A stretch of 64,000 nucleotides of DNA, taken from the NCBI RefSeq assembly GCF_002305855.1, contig NZ_CP022163.1:5890292-5954291 (forward strand). Direction: 5' to 3'. Positions 35,942-44,660 of this stretch are shown piece after piece. The notes under the pieces were generated by a model. It was not told the DNA's origin. It saw only the letters and a list, made by a program, of their open reading frames with translations, and did no database searches. The position numbers were made by a program, and so were the translations under genes. The stretch is from Melittangium boletus DSM 14713. Lineage in GTDB: Bacteria; Myxococcota; Myxococcia; Myxococcales; Myxococcaceae. Position 1 is the first letter of the stretch. Each line of letters opens with the position of its first letter.

Positions 35942-37162
35942 GTGACTGTTTCCCCCCCGCCGCGGCGAGAGCCCTGGATGCTCCTGCTGCTGGCCGCCGT
36001 GCAGTTCACCCACATGATGGACTTCATGATCGTCATGCCGTTGGGGCCGGAGTTCATGCGGCTGTTCGGCATCTCGGCGGCGAGCTTCGGGGTGCTGGTG
36101 TCCGCGTACACGCTGGCCTCGGCGGGGATGGGGCTGCTCGGGGGGCTGTGGCTGGATCGGTTCGACCGCAAGCGCACGCTGCTGGCGCTGTACGCGGGCT
36201 TCCTCGTCGCGACGCTGATGTGCGGCGCGGCGGAGGGGTACCTCGGGCTGATCGCGGCGAGGACGGTCGCGGGCGGCTGCGCGGGGCTGATGAGCGCGGT
36301 CATCCAGGCCATCATCGGAGACCTCATCCCCGTGGAGCGCCGGGGCCGGGCCATTGGGACGGTGATGGCGGCGTATGGCCTGAGCGCGGTGGCGGGCGTG
36401 CCAGTGGGGTTGGGACTCGCGAGCCAGTGGGGGTGGCGCTCGCCGTTCTGGGCCATTGGCGTGTTGTCGGCGGGCGTGTGGCTGGGGCTGCTCGTGCTCC
36501 TGCCGGCGGTCGATCGGCACCTGTCCCCGGATCGCGCGGCGCGGGGGAGTTCGCCCCTGGCGGGGTGGACACCCGGACTGGCGCTGGGCTGGGTGTTGAC
36601 GTTCAGCGTGGTGTTCTCCGGCTTCCTGCTGATTCCCTACCTGAGCCCCTTCATGGTGGGGAACCTCGGGCTGCGGCTGTCCGACCTGTCCTGGATGTAC
36701 CTGTGCGGTGGCGCGGCCTCGCTCGTGAGCGCGCGGGGAATTGGCCGCCTCGTGGATCGCCACGGCCCGGCGCTCGTGCTGGGGGCGCTGCTCGTGGGCA
36801 CGATGGTGCCGCACCTGGTGTTCACGCACCTGCCCGTCTCGCCCCTGCCGGTGGTGGCGGGGGTGTTCGTCCTCTTCATGGGCCTGACCTCGGGCCGAGC
36901 CATCCCCACCATGGCCCTGGTGGCTTCCCGGGTGCCGCCCGCGCTGCGCGGCCGCTACCTCGCGGTGAACATGGCGGCGAGCGATGCCGCGTCCGGGCTC
37001 GCGGCCTGGGCGAGCGGTCTGCTCATCGCGGTGGCGCCGGACGGCGCGCTGGAGGGGTTCGGCTTCGTGGGCTGGATCGCCGTGAGCGTCACCGGCTGCG
37101 CCCTCTTCATCCTCTGGATGTTCTCCCGGCGCGCCGTGGCGGCGAGCGCCGCGCCGGCCTGA
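35942..37162 (+). CDS. mxcK: MFS exporter, MxcK-like (siderophore-type)
   Basis: A 406-residue major facilitator with 12 TM segments; motifs DFMIVMPLGPEFM and the loop LDRFDRKRTL follow TM2. It belongs to the drug/arabinose-efflux type used for siderophore export. Its place before a class III aminotransferase and behind a Fur box resembles the mxcK-mxcL pair of myxochelin clusters, on which the symbol rests. The GTG at 35942 is the start: an upstream frame from 35870 would run through the Fur box. Followed by the aminotransferase after 41 bases. Confidence 0.6.
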   Translation: MTVSPPPRREPWMLLLLAAVQFTHMMDFMIVMPLGPEFMRLFGISAASFGVLVSAYTLASAGMGLLGGLWLDRFDRKRTLLALYAGFLVATLMCGAAEGYLGLIAARTVAGGCAGLMSAVIQAIIGDLIPVERRGRAIGTVMAAYGLSAVAGVPVGLGLASQWGWRSPFWAIGVLSAGVWLGLLVLLPAVDRHLSPDRAARGSSPLAGWTPGLALGWVLTFSVVFSGFLLIPYLSPFMVGNLGLRLSDLSWMYLCGGAASLVSARGIGRLVDRHGPALVLGALLVGTMVPHLVFTHLPVSPLPVVAGVFVLFMGLTSGRAIPTMALVASRVPPALRGRYLAVNMAASDAASGLAAWASGLLIAVAPDGALEGFGFVGWIAVSVTGCALFILWMFSRRAVAASAAPA

Positions 37163-37203
37163 GTTCCTTCTTCCACGGTTTCCTCACCCCCCAAGGACGT
37201 CAC

Positions 37204-38490
37204 ATGGATACGCACCCGAGCAGACACCCCTCCTTGCCCCGGCCCATCGTGGGCCCGATGCAGCTGAGCGAGTCCAACCGCCTGATGGCCGAGGCCAAGA
37301 AGCTGGTTCCCGGTCTCACGCAGACGATGATGAAGAAGCCGGAGATGTTCGCCCCCGGCGCCTTCCCCGTCTATCTCGCGCGGGGTCAGGGCGCGCTGGT
37401 GGAGGACGTGGACGGCCAGCAGTACATCGACTTCATCTGTGGGCTGGGCGCGAGCTCGCTCGGCCACAACCACCCGGCCGTGGTGGACACCATCCGCCAG
37501 CACCTGCCCGAGGGCCTGCTGCACTCGCTGCCCACGGCGTGGGAAGTGAGCGCCGCGCGCACACTCGTGGAGATGATTCCCGGCGGGGAGCAGGCGCGCT
37601 TCTTCAAGACGGGCGCGGATGCCACCTCGGCGGCGGTGAGGCTCGCGCGCATCATCACCGGCAAGGAGCACCTCATCACCGTGGGCTACAACGGCTGGCA
37701 CGACCACTTCATGTTCGACACGCCGGGAGTGCCCGCGGTGCTCGCCCAGTACACCCAGCGCATGCCGCTGTTCGAGGAGCCGGACGAGGCGGCCCTGCTC
37801 GCGCGCATCGAGCAGACGGGAGCCCAGCTCGCGGCGGTGCTGCTGTCGGTGCCGTTCAACCGCTGTCTCACCCGCGACTTCATGCACGCGCTGCGCGCCA
37901 CCTGCACGAAGCACGGCGTGCTGCTCATCCAGGACGAGGTCATCACCGGCTTCCGGCTGGCCCGGGGCGGCGCCCAGGAGTTCTTCGACGTGCGGGCCGA
38001 CTTCGTGTGCGTGTCCAAGGCGCTCGCCGCGGGGATGCCCCTGTCGGCGGTGGTGGGTCCGGAGAAGTACCTGAGCCGGCTCGCGGACACGCAGGTGTCC
38101 ACCACGTTCGGCGGTGAACTGCTGTCGCTCGCGGTGTGCGAGGCCGTGCTCAAGGAGACCGCGAAGCCGGGCTTCATCGAGCACCTGGCGGACATGGGCC
38201 GGCGCCTGGCCACCGGCATCAACGCCCGGGCCGAGCGCGTGGGCTCGCCCCTGCGCGTGCTCGGCTACGACGCCATTCCCCTCTTCCGCTTCTCCAAGAA
38301 TCCCGTGGAGAACGCGAAGCTGACGCAGCCCTTCCAGGCCGCCATGGCTCGCCGTGGCATCCTCTTGCGGCGCGACCTCAACTTCATCTGCTCGGCGCAC
38401 ACACCGGAGCAGATCGACTACACCGTCGACATGGCCGAGGAGTCCATGCGCGAGTGTCTGGGCCAGGGCTCGGCCACCCAGGCGGCTTGA
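37204..38490 (+). CDS. mxcL: class III aminotransferase, MxcL-like
   Basis: A 428-residue PLP-dependent aminotransferase of the glutamate-1-semialdehyde type. The PLP lysine is in CVSKALAAGMP, with LIQDEVITGFR upstream (the aspartate pairs with the cofactor) and TTFGGELL downstream. In myxobacteria the related MxcL converts the aldehyde released from the myxochelin synthetase to the amine, giving myxochelin B. With the Fur box and exporter in front, that role fits here; simple GSA mutase is unlikely since no haem genes are near. ATG at 37204 follows AAGGAC. The NRPS genes are not in this window. Confidence 0.68.
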   Translation: MDTHPSRHPSLPRPIVGPMQLSESNRLMAEAKKLVPGLTQTMMKKPEMFAPGAFPVYLARGQGALVEDVDGQQYIDFICGLGASSLGHNHPAVVDTIRQHLPEGLLHSLPTAWEVSAARTLVEMIPGGEQARFFKTGADATSAAVRLARIITGKEHLITVGYNGWHDHFMFDTPGVPAVLAQYTQRMPLFEEPDEAALLARIEQTGAQLAAVLLSVPFNRCLTRDFMHALRATCTKHGVLLIQDEVITGFRLARGGAQEFFDVRADFVCVSKALAAGMPLSAVVGPEKYLSRLADTQVSTTFGGELLSLAVCEAVLKETAKPGFIEHLADMGRRLATGINARAERVGSPLRVLGYDAIPLFRFSKNPVENAKLTQPFQAAMARRGILLRRDLNFICSAHTPEQIDYTVDMAEESMRECLGQGSATQAA

Positions 38491-38688
38491 GCGATTCAGC
38501 GATTCGTTGAGCCGCGCATCGAGCGGGGGCTCCTTTGTCCGGTTGCTGAGTTCAAACCCTCTCATTCATTAGATTTAGTGAAATGGGCGGCCTCCTTCGT
38601 CTCGTTGGAGCTGCGCTTTCATTTGCATGGGAGGGGATGAAGTCCTAGCTCATATGGGCAGCAACCTACCCCAACAAGGAGCCCCCGT

Positions 38689-38958
38689 ATGAAGACGCTC
38701 GCCCTCCTCACCGCCGCCACCGCCATGGGTCTGTGGGGCTGCTCGCACTCCTCCACCACGGGAGACCGGGCCGATGCGCACCAGCCCACCTACCAGCGGC
38801 CGCTCGAGCGCCGTCCCCAGCCCGCCGAGCAGGATGAGAAGACGCGGGCCCAGAATGACCGCCAGGGCGCCCCCACCGTCTACGACGGAGAGGCCACGGG
38901 GGGGTCGGGCGACGCGGCGACCAACGAAGGCCCGTCGGAAGATGCGCCGCGCAAGTAA
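38689..38958 (+). CDS. small lipoprotein
   Basis: An 89-residue protein with a lipoprotein signal (MKTLALLTAATAMGLWGCS) and a hydrophilic, Gln/Asp/Glu-rich mature part without domain signatures. ATG follows AAGGAGCCCCC, a strong ribosome site. It is preceded by a 198-base gap with no other gene. Small lipoproteins of this form are frequent in myxobacteria; no function can be given. Confidence 0.7.
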   Translation: MKTLALLTAATAMGLWGCSHSSTTGDRADAHQPTYQRPLERRPQPAEQDEKTRAQNDRQGAPTVYDGEATGGSGDAATNEGPSEDAPRK

Positions 38959-39003
38959 TTGGATGCACGCTGCAAGCAGTTGGATGCGTGATGCAATGAA
39001 TTG
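38951..39003. repeat. imperfect 21-bp tandem repeat after the small lipoprotein
   Basis: GCAAGTAATTGGATGCACGCT (38951-38971) is followed by GCAAGCAGTTGGATGCGTGAT and a half copy GCAATGAATTG. The repeat starts in the last codons of the lipoprotein gene and continues into the intergenic space. It is more AT-rich than its surroundings. No coding or regulatory role is visible. Confidence 0.65.
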
Positions 39004-39080
39004 ACGCCGGTCAAGACAGACACCGGTGCAGGTCTGGATGGACCCATGGGAACCCCGCGGTTCCCGGGGGTCCGTGGTCC

Positions 39081-40592
39081 TCAGCGCAGCCGGACCACCA
39101 GCCGCCGCAGTTCCTCGTTCACCCGTGCGTAGTCCATCCGGCCTTTCTCGTCGGAGAGCTGCCGCTCCAGCGTGGGCAGGGTGCTCCGGGCCGGGACTCT
39201 CGCGTCCTGGGCGTCCTCCAGCAGCCAGCTCGCGGCGAGCAGCAGGGCCGCGCGGGTCTCCGGGTTCTTCTCCGTCACCCGTGCCAGCAACGCGCCCACG
39301 TGCGCCGCTGAATGGCTTCGGCCCACCTCCAGCGCCGCGCGCTCCACCACCGCGGGCTCGGAGTCGCCGAGCTTTCCCGCCCAACAGGCCGTTTGCGTGC
39401 CGCACTCCTTCGCCGCCGCCAGCCGCGCGCGGTGTCCGGCGAGCACTTCCGCCTTCCTCTGGGCGCTCGCCTCGTCCTCCTCGCACGGGGGGCATTTCGA
39501 GGGCAGCGCCGCCAGCCGCTCGAGGACGGGCAGCTCCCGGGCGTCTCCCAGCATCGTCAGCGCCTGGAGCGCCGCCTCGCGCGCGTCGCCGCTGCGCTCC
39601 TCGGCGGCCTTTTCCAGCGCGGGCAGGGCCTCGCGTCCGCCCAGCCGCGCCAGCGCGAAGGCGTACCGTGGGAGTACGTCCGGCTCGGGGTCGGACAGCA
39701 TCGCCGCCAGGGGCTTCACCGCCGCCGCGGCGCGCAGCCGGGCCAGTGCATCCGCCGCGTGGGTCCGCACGAGCACCTGGACCTGGGGTTGCTCATGGGT
39801 GAACGCGAGCTGGCGCAACAGCGCTCCTTCCGCGCGATGATCCCTCAGGTCTCCGAGCACCTGGGCCGCCTTGGAGGACAGCCCGGCGTCCCTGCCCTCC
39901 AGCACCTCGAGCAGCGCATCCCCCGAGGGGGCTCCCACCTGGAAGAGCGAGAAGGCGCTCTCCGTGTAGAAGGTCAGCCCCTGGCGCTCCTTCGTCAACG
40001 TCCGCACGAGCGTTGGCACCGCCCGGGCATCTCCGATGCGTCCCAGCGCCTCGATGGCCTTGCGGTTCAGGAAGGGGGCCACCTCGTCGTCCAGGGCGAG
40101 CTGGCACAGGGGCTCCACGGCCTCGCGCGCGCGCAGCGCCCCCAGGGACTCCACGGCGGCGATCCGGGTGAAGGGATCCGTGCTCCCGAGCAGCCGCAGC
40201 AGCACCGGGATGGCCCTCGCGTCCCCCAGTCCACCCAGCGCCAGGGCCACTTCCTTGTTCAACTGGTGGGTGGCCGGGTCCGTGGCGCCCAGGTCGACCG
40301 CGCGCGTCAGGGGCTCGAGCGACGCCGGCTCCTTCATGTCGCCGAGGGCGCGCACCACCGAGGCCCGGAGCTCGGCCTTGTGCTGGGGACCGAGCTGCTC
40401 GTGCAGCAAGGGCAGGAAGGCCGCGGTGAGCCGGCCCGAGCTTCGCAGGGTCTCCACCACGCGGATCTTGTCCTGGGTGCGCCGGGCCTTGCCCAGGCGC
40501 TTGCCCCAATGCTCCGGGGAGGAGGGGTCCACCTCGCATCCGGAGACGAGGAGCGCGAGCGACAGACACGAGGCGGTGAGAAGACGTTTCAT
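39081..40592 (-). CDS. HEAT-repeat lipoprotein
   Basis: A 503-residue protein with a lipoprotein signal (SLALLVSGCE). The mature part is a run of about ten HEAT-type helical repeats, such as VVRALGDMKEPASLEPLTRA and VALALGGLGDARAIPVLLRLL, with a CPPCEEDE linker near residue 370. HEAT scaffolds mediate protein contacts; its partner is unknown. It would sit on the outer membrane or inner membrane as a lipid-anchored scaffold. A further HEAT-like fragment lies at the right end of the window but is separate. Confidence 0.8.
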   Translation of the reverse strand: MKRLLTASCLSLALLVSGCEVDPSSPEHWGKRLGKARRTQDKIRVVETLRSSGRLTAAFLPLLHEQLGPQHKAELRASVVRALGDMKEPASLEPLTRAVDLGATDPATHQLNKEVALALGGLGDARAIPVLLRLLGSTDPFTRIAAVESLGALRAREAVEPLCQLALDDEVAPFLNRKAIEALGRIGDARAVPTLVRTLTKERQGLTFYTESAFSLFQVGAPSGDALLEVLEGRDAGLSSKAAQVLGDLRDHRAEGALLRQLAFTHEQPQVQVLVRTHAADALARLRAAAAVKPLAAMLSDPEPDVLPRYAFALARLGGREALPALEKAAEERSGDAREAALQALTMLGDARELPVLERLAALPSKCPPCEEDEASAQRKAEVLAGHRARLAAAKECGTQTACWAGKLGDSEPAVVERAALEVGRSHSAAHVGALLARVTEKNPETRAALLLAASWLLEDAQDARVPARSTLPTLERQLSDEKGRMDYARVNEELRRLVVRLR

Positions 40593-40699
40593 GGGACCTC
40601 CCCCAGGGGACCACGGGCCGTCCGCGTCCCTCCGTCGTAAACCCGTCCTGTCGGAAGGCGCAACCCGACCCGGGAGATTGGAGTACGCTGGTCAACGCC

Positions 40700-41299
40700 A
40701 TGTCCTTCGACTCCGCCGCTTCGGCGCGTCCCCACGTCCTGCGCCGCAAGTACCTGCTCGATGCCGGATTCCAGGCCCGCTACATGTTGAGGCTCGCCGC
40801 GCTCGGGGGCGGCGGGGTGATGCTCGTGGGGGTGCTGGCCTGGCGTGTGCACCAGGCCGTGCTGGAGGAGGGGGCCACGCCGGAGACGCTGGCGCTCGGC
40901 GGCGAGACGATGCTGTGGCTCACCGGCCTGGGCGCGCTGGCCATGGCGGGGGTCCTGGCCCTCTTCGGGCTCGTGCTCACGCACCGCGTCGCCGGGCCCG
41001 TGTACGTGATGAACCTCTACCTCGCGGCGCTCGCCGCCGGACGCTTCCCCCGGATGCGGCCCCTGCGGCGCAAGGACGAGCTGCGCGGCTTCTTCTCCCA
41101 GTTCAGTGGCACGGTGGACCGGATGCGTGAGCGCGAGGCCGAGGAGGCCCGGCTCCTGTCCGAGGTCATCGAGTCCCTGGAACCCCTGGCCACCACCCAG
41201 GACGCCCAGGCGGCGATCCGCATCCTGGGCTCGTTGCTGGCCCGCAAACGTCAGGCGATCGAAGGTCCCACCTCGGGGGCGTTGAAGTCCGTTGCCTGA
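40700..41299 (+). CDS. two-TM HAMP-like membrane protein
   Basis: A 199-residue protein with two hydrophobic segments (LRLAALGGGGVMLVGVLAW and GLGALAMAGVLALFGLVL) and, after them, a HAMP-like region (HRVAGPVYVMNLYLAALAAG) followed by a coiled helix (SGTVDRMREREAEEARLL). It looks like the input half of a signalling protein but has no kinase or receptor output domain. It is 33 bases from fmt. Role unknown. Confidence 0.65.
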   Translation: MSFDSAASARPHVLRRKYLLDAGFQARYMLRLAALGGGGVMLVGVLAWRVHQAVLEEGATPETLALGGETMLWLTGLGALAMAGVLALFGLVLTHRVAGPVYVMNLYLAALAAGRFPRMRPLRRKDELRGFFSQFSGTVDRMREREAEEARLLSEVIESLEPLATTQDAQAAIRILGSLLARKRQAIEGPTSGALKSVA

Positions 41300-41332
41300 G
41301 GCGCCCGGCTGCCGCACAAGACTGTCCCTTCC

Positions 41333-42268
41333 ATGACCCGTCCTCGAATCGTGTTCATGGGCACGCCGGAATTCGCCGTGCCCTCCCTGGCCGCCCTCTT
41401 CGAGCTTGGCGACGTGGTGGCCGTCGTCACCCAACCGGACAAGCCCAAGGGCCGGGGCCAGGCGCTCGCCATCTCCCCGGTGAAGGCCTACGCGCTCGAG
41501 CGCGGGGTGCCCGTGTTGCAGCCCCAGAAATTGCGCACGCCGCCCTTCTCCGAGGTTCTGCGCGAGTACAAGCCCGACGTCGCCGTGGTGACGGCCTACG
41601 GGAAGATCCTCCCCAAGGACCTGCTCGACACGCCCACCCGGGGCTGCCTCAACGTGCACGCCTCGCTCCTGCCGCGCTTCCGGGGCGCCGCGCCCATCCA
41701 GTGGGCCATCGCCCATGGGGACACGGAGACGGGCGTGGCCCTGATGGTGATGGACGTGGGCCTGGACACCGGGCCGGTGCTGGCCGAGAAGCGGCTGCCC
41801 ATCGCTCCCGACGAGACGAGTGCCACCCTGCATGACAAGCTGTCCTCGCTGGGGGGCGCGCTCCTGCGCGAGCACCTGCCCGCGTACCTGCGCGGAGAGC
41901 TCACGCCGAGGCCCCAGCCGGAGGAGGGCATGGTGCTCGCGCCCATCATCTCCAAGGAGGAGGGCAAGCTCGACTTCACCCGGTCCGCCGTGGAGTTGGA
42001 GCGGCGGCTGCGTGCGTTCACCCCTTGGCCGGGCGCCTTCACGACGCTGGAGGGCAAGCTCTTCAAGGTGCACCGGGCGAAGGTGGGCACGGGCCGTGGC
42101 GAGCCGGGCACGGTGGTGTCCGCGGGTCCCCAAGGGCTGGAGGTGGCGTGCGGCGAGGGCTCCCTGGTGCTGCTGGAGGTGCAGCCCGAGGGCAAACGGG
42201 TCATGCCGGTGGGGGATTTCCTCTCGGGCCGCAAGCTGGCGCCGGGCAGCCGGCCCTTCGAGACGTAG
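41333..42268 (+). CDS. fmt: methionyl-tRNA formyltransferase
   Basis: A 311-residue enzyme that formylates initiator Met-tRNA. The formyl-tetrahydrofolate domain contains NVHASLLPRFRGAAPIQWAI with the catalytic Asn and His, plus the catalytic Asp in MDVGLDTGPVL. A C-terminal tRNA-binding domain begins after ISKEEGKLDF. Length is normal. The following aroQ-like gene starts 12 bases after the stop, and rsmB comes next, which keeps the fmt-rsmB pairing seen in many bacteria with one gene inserted. Confidence 0.95.
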   Translation: MTRPRIVFMGTPEFAVPSLAALFELGDVVAVVTQPDKPKGRGQALAISPVKAYALERGVPVLQPQKLRTPPFSEVLREYKPDVAVVTAYGKILPKDLLDTPTRGCLNVHASLLPRFRGAAPIQWAIAHGDTETGVALMVMDVGLDTGPVLAEKRLPIAPDETSATLHDKLSSLGGALLREHLPAYLRGELTPRPQPEEGMVLAPIISKEEGKLDFTRSAVELERRLRAFTPWPGAFTTLEGKLFKVHRAKVGTGRGEPGTVVSAGPQGLEVACGEGSLVLLEVQPEGKRVMPVGDFLSGRKLAPGSRPFET

Positions 42269-42280
42269 GAGAGACGCGAC

Positions 42281-43210
42281 ATGGGCAAGAGGCTGTTGGT
42301 GCTGCATGGGCCGAACCTGAATCTGCTGGGCGAGCGGGAAGGCCGCGAGGGAGGCCGGCTGGTGGACCTGGATGCCGCCCTGAAGGCCCGCGCCGGGGAG
42401 CTGGGCCTGGAGTTGACGGTGGTGCAGTCCAACCACGAGGGCGTCCTGCTCGACACCCTGCACGCCGAGCGCTCCCGGGTGGAGGGCGTGGTGGTGAGCC
42501 CCGCGAGCCTCTTCGGCTCCTACCCCCTGCGGGACGCGCTGGAGGCCATCGGCCTGCCCGCGTTGGAGGTGTACCTGACGGAACTCGGCGAGCGGGAGTC
42601 CGTTGTGGCCGATGCCTGTGTCGCCACCCTGGAGGGGGAGGGCTTCGACTCGTACCTGGAGGCCCTGGCGCGCTTCGCGAGCGGAGATCTCACGGGCGAG
42701 CACTCGGACGAGGAGGACGAGGAGTCGCTGGAGGACGAGGAGGAGGACGAGGCGCCCGTGGGTCCGGTGAAGACCCTGGGCCGCAAGGGGAAGACCCCGG
42801 CCTCGGAGACGGCCCTGGCCGTGGCGCCCGCTCGCGCGCTAGCGGGGCCGGTGGGGGGCTCGCGCAAGTCCTTGGGCCGCAAGGTGGAGGCTCCGGCCGT
42901 GGCCGCCTCGCCCGCGAAGACATTGGGCCGCAAGGCGAAGGAGGCCCGAGCGGAGCCCTCCGAGGACTTCCTCTCCCGTGCCCTGGTTCGTAAGAAGATC
43001 GCCGATCGGCTCTCGGGCCGCCTGTCTCCGGCAGAACTCGCCACCTGGGCGCGCGCCCAGTGGTTGGAGGTGCAGCGGGGCGGCCCGGCCGAGAGCGGCC
43101 AGCGGGAGTTGTTGGAGGAGACCCTTCAGCGCCTCACCCTGTCCAACGTTCCCCCGAGCCGGCTGTCCGAGCCGGAGCTCGTGGACCTGATGACCCGGAT
43201 GGACCGATAA
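42281..43210 (+). CDS. AroQ-like protein lacking catalytic residues, with long C-terminal extension
   Basis: A 309-residue protein. Residues 1-135 follow the type II 3-dehydroquinate dehydratase fold (GPNLNLLGER at 10-19, NHEGVLLDTLH at 51-61, PLRDALEAIGLPALEVYLTEL). True AroQ enzymes have a Tyr in REPxxYG and the His of TH(T/S)S; here these positions read REGREGGR and SLFGS, so both catalytic residues seem to be absent. After residue 135 comes an acidic linker, three copies of a (T/S)LGRK motif near 165, 197 and 214, and a helical end (RKKIADRLSGRLSP...). AroQ is normally about 150 residues. A structural or regulatory role beside fmt and rsmB is more likely than shikimate metabolism. Confidence 0.72.
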   Translation: MGKRLLVLHGPNLNLLGEREGREGGRLVDLDAALKARAGELGLELTVVQSNHEGVLLDTLHAERSRVEGVVVSPASLFGSYPLRDALEAIGLPALEVYLTELGERESVVADACVATLEGEGFDSYLEALARFASGDLTGEHSDEEDEESLEDEEEDEAPVGPVKTLGRKGKTPASETALAVAPARALAGPVGGSRKSLGRKVEAPAVAASPAKTLGRKAKEARAEPSEDFLSRALVRKKIADRLSGRLSPAELATWARAQWLEVQRGGPAESGQRELLEETLQRLTLSNVPPSRLSEPELVDLMTRMDR

Positions 43211-43220
43211 CGCCCCCGCC

Positions 43221-44540
43221 ATGAACGCACGCGCCACCTGCATCCAAGTCCTCAGCCGTGTCCGGGCCACGGACGCCTACCTCAACGTGGTGCTCGACAC
43301 GATGCTGTCGGAGTCACCTCCGGCGGACCCTCGGGACGCGGGCCTCATCACGGAGCTCGTGTATGGCGCCACGCGCCGCGAGCTGGCCCTGGACTACGCC
43401 ATCACCCGCTTCGCCGACCGCAAGCTGGAGGCGTTGGAGGACAAGGTCCTGGCCGCGCTGCGCATCGGCGCCTACCAGCTCTTCTACACGCGGGTGCCCG
43501 CGCGCGCGGCGGTGGCCGAGACGGTCCAGGCCCTCAAGGACGTGGGGCTCACGCGCGCCTCGGGCTTCGCCAACGCCATCCTGCGCAAGCTCGCCGCGCT
43601 GCCCGGCCAGCCCCTGCCACCGGAGGATGATCTCGCCGAGTTCCTGTCCGTGCGTGAGAGCCACCCGCGCTGGCTCGTGGAGCGCTGGCTGCGCCAGTTC
43701 GGCCGGGAGCGCGCCGAGGCGATGCTGGTGGCCAACAACCAGACGCCCGCGGTGGTCATCCGCGCGAACAGCGCGAAGGTGACGCGCGACGCGCTGCTCG
43801 AGCAACTGCGCGAGACGGGACTGGAGGTGCGTCCCACGGCGGTGTCCCCGGTGGGCATCGTCCTGCCGCCGGTGGGCCGCATCGAGGACGTGTACGGCTA
43901 CGCCGAGGGCTTGTGGCAGGTGCAGGACGAGGCGGCGCAGCTCGTGGGCGTCTACGGCGACATCCCGGAGACGGCACGGGTGCTGGACGCGTGCGCGGCG
44001 CCAGGAGGCAAGGCCTGCCACCAGGCGGAGACGCACGAGGTGGTGGCCACGGATCTCCATGCGAACAAGATGCGGAAGATCCTCTCCGAGGCCCGGCGGC
44101 TGGGTCTGTCCCAGCGCCTGCGCGCGGAGGTGCACGACGCGACCGAGCCCTGGCCCGAGACGTGGGGAGAGTTCCACGCGTTCGTGGTGGACGCGCCGTG
44201 CTCGGGGTTGGGGACGCTTCGGCGGCATCCGGAGCTGCGCTACCGGCGCAAGCCCGAGGACTTCGCGCGGCTGGCGGTGTTGCAGCGGCGCATCCTGGAG
44301 AACTGCCAGGAGGCGGTGCCTCCCGGGGGACTGCTCGTGTACGCGGTGTGCACGCACGAGCCCCAGGAGGGGCAGGACCAGGTGGAGATGTTCCTGCGCA
44401 GCCACCCCGAATGGACGGCGGAGCCGCCGGTGCCGCGCGAGGGAGTGAAGCTCCCGCTCACGCAGGCGTACCTGCGCACGCTGCCGGGTCCGGAGGGCTG
44501 GGACGGCTTCTTCGCCGCGCGCCTGCGCAAGATGTACTGA
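43221..44540 (+). CDS. rsmB: 16S rRNA (cytosine-967 C5) methyltransferase
   Basis: A 439-residue enzyme that methylates C967 in the small-subunit rRNA. N-terminal NusB-like helical domain (ARATCIQVLSRVRATDAYL), followed by the methyltransferase: SAM motif DACAAPGGKACH, motif IV DAPCSGLGTLRRHPE with its cysteine, and the catalytic cysteine in VYAVCTHEPQEG. Typical length. Its start lies ten bases beyond the previous stop. Confidence 0.93.
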   Translation: MNARATCIQVLSRVRATDAYLNVVLDTMLSESPPADPRDAGLITELVYGATRRELALDYAITRFADRKLEALEDKVLAALRIGAYQLFYTRVPARAAVAETVQALKDVGLTRASGFANAILRKLAALPGQPLPPEDDLAEFLSVRESHPRWLVERWLRQFGRERAEAMLVANNQTPAVVIRANSAKVTRDALLEQLRETGLEVRPTAVSPVGIVLPPVGRIEDVYGYAEGLWQVQDEAAQLVGVYGDIPETARVLDACAAPGGKACHQAETHEVVATDLHANKMRKILSEARRLGLSQRLRAEVHDATEPWPETWGEFHAFVVDAPCSGLGTLRRHPELRYRRKPEDFARLAVLQRRILENCQEAVPPGGLLVYAVCTHEPQEGQDQVEMFLRSHPEWTAEPPVPREGVKLPLTQAYLRTLPGPEGWDGFFAARLRKMY

Positions 44541-44557
44541 GGGATCCTTCGGCGCGG

Positions 44558-44578
44558 CGCCCCCGCTCTGCGGGGTGC
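44558..44578. terminator. GC-rich hairpin after rsmB
   Basis: CCCCGC and GCGGGG pair around a three-base loop 20 bases after the rsmB stop, with weaker flanking pairs. No T-run follows. It may end the fmt operon before the toxin-immunity locus begins, but could be incidental in such GC-rich DNA. Confidence 0.35.
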
Positions 44579-44660
44579 TCGGCTGGCTTGGGAGAGCCCC
44601 TCCGAGAACACCTCGCTCAACATGTTGGTGACCAGGAGCGGGTGAAGCTAGGAGTTCTCC

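Noticed and set aside
42281..43210. Annotation as functional aroQ
   Set aside because: The catalytic Tyr and His positions are not conserved and the length is twice that of the family.
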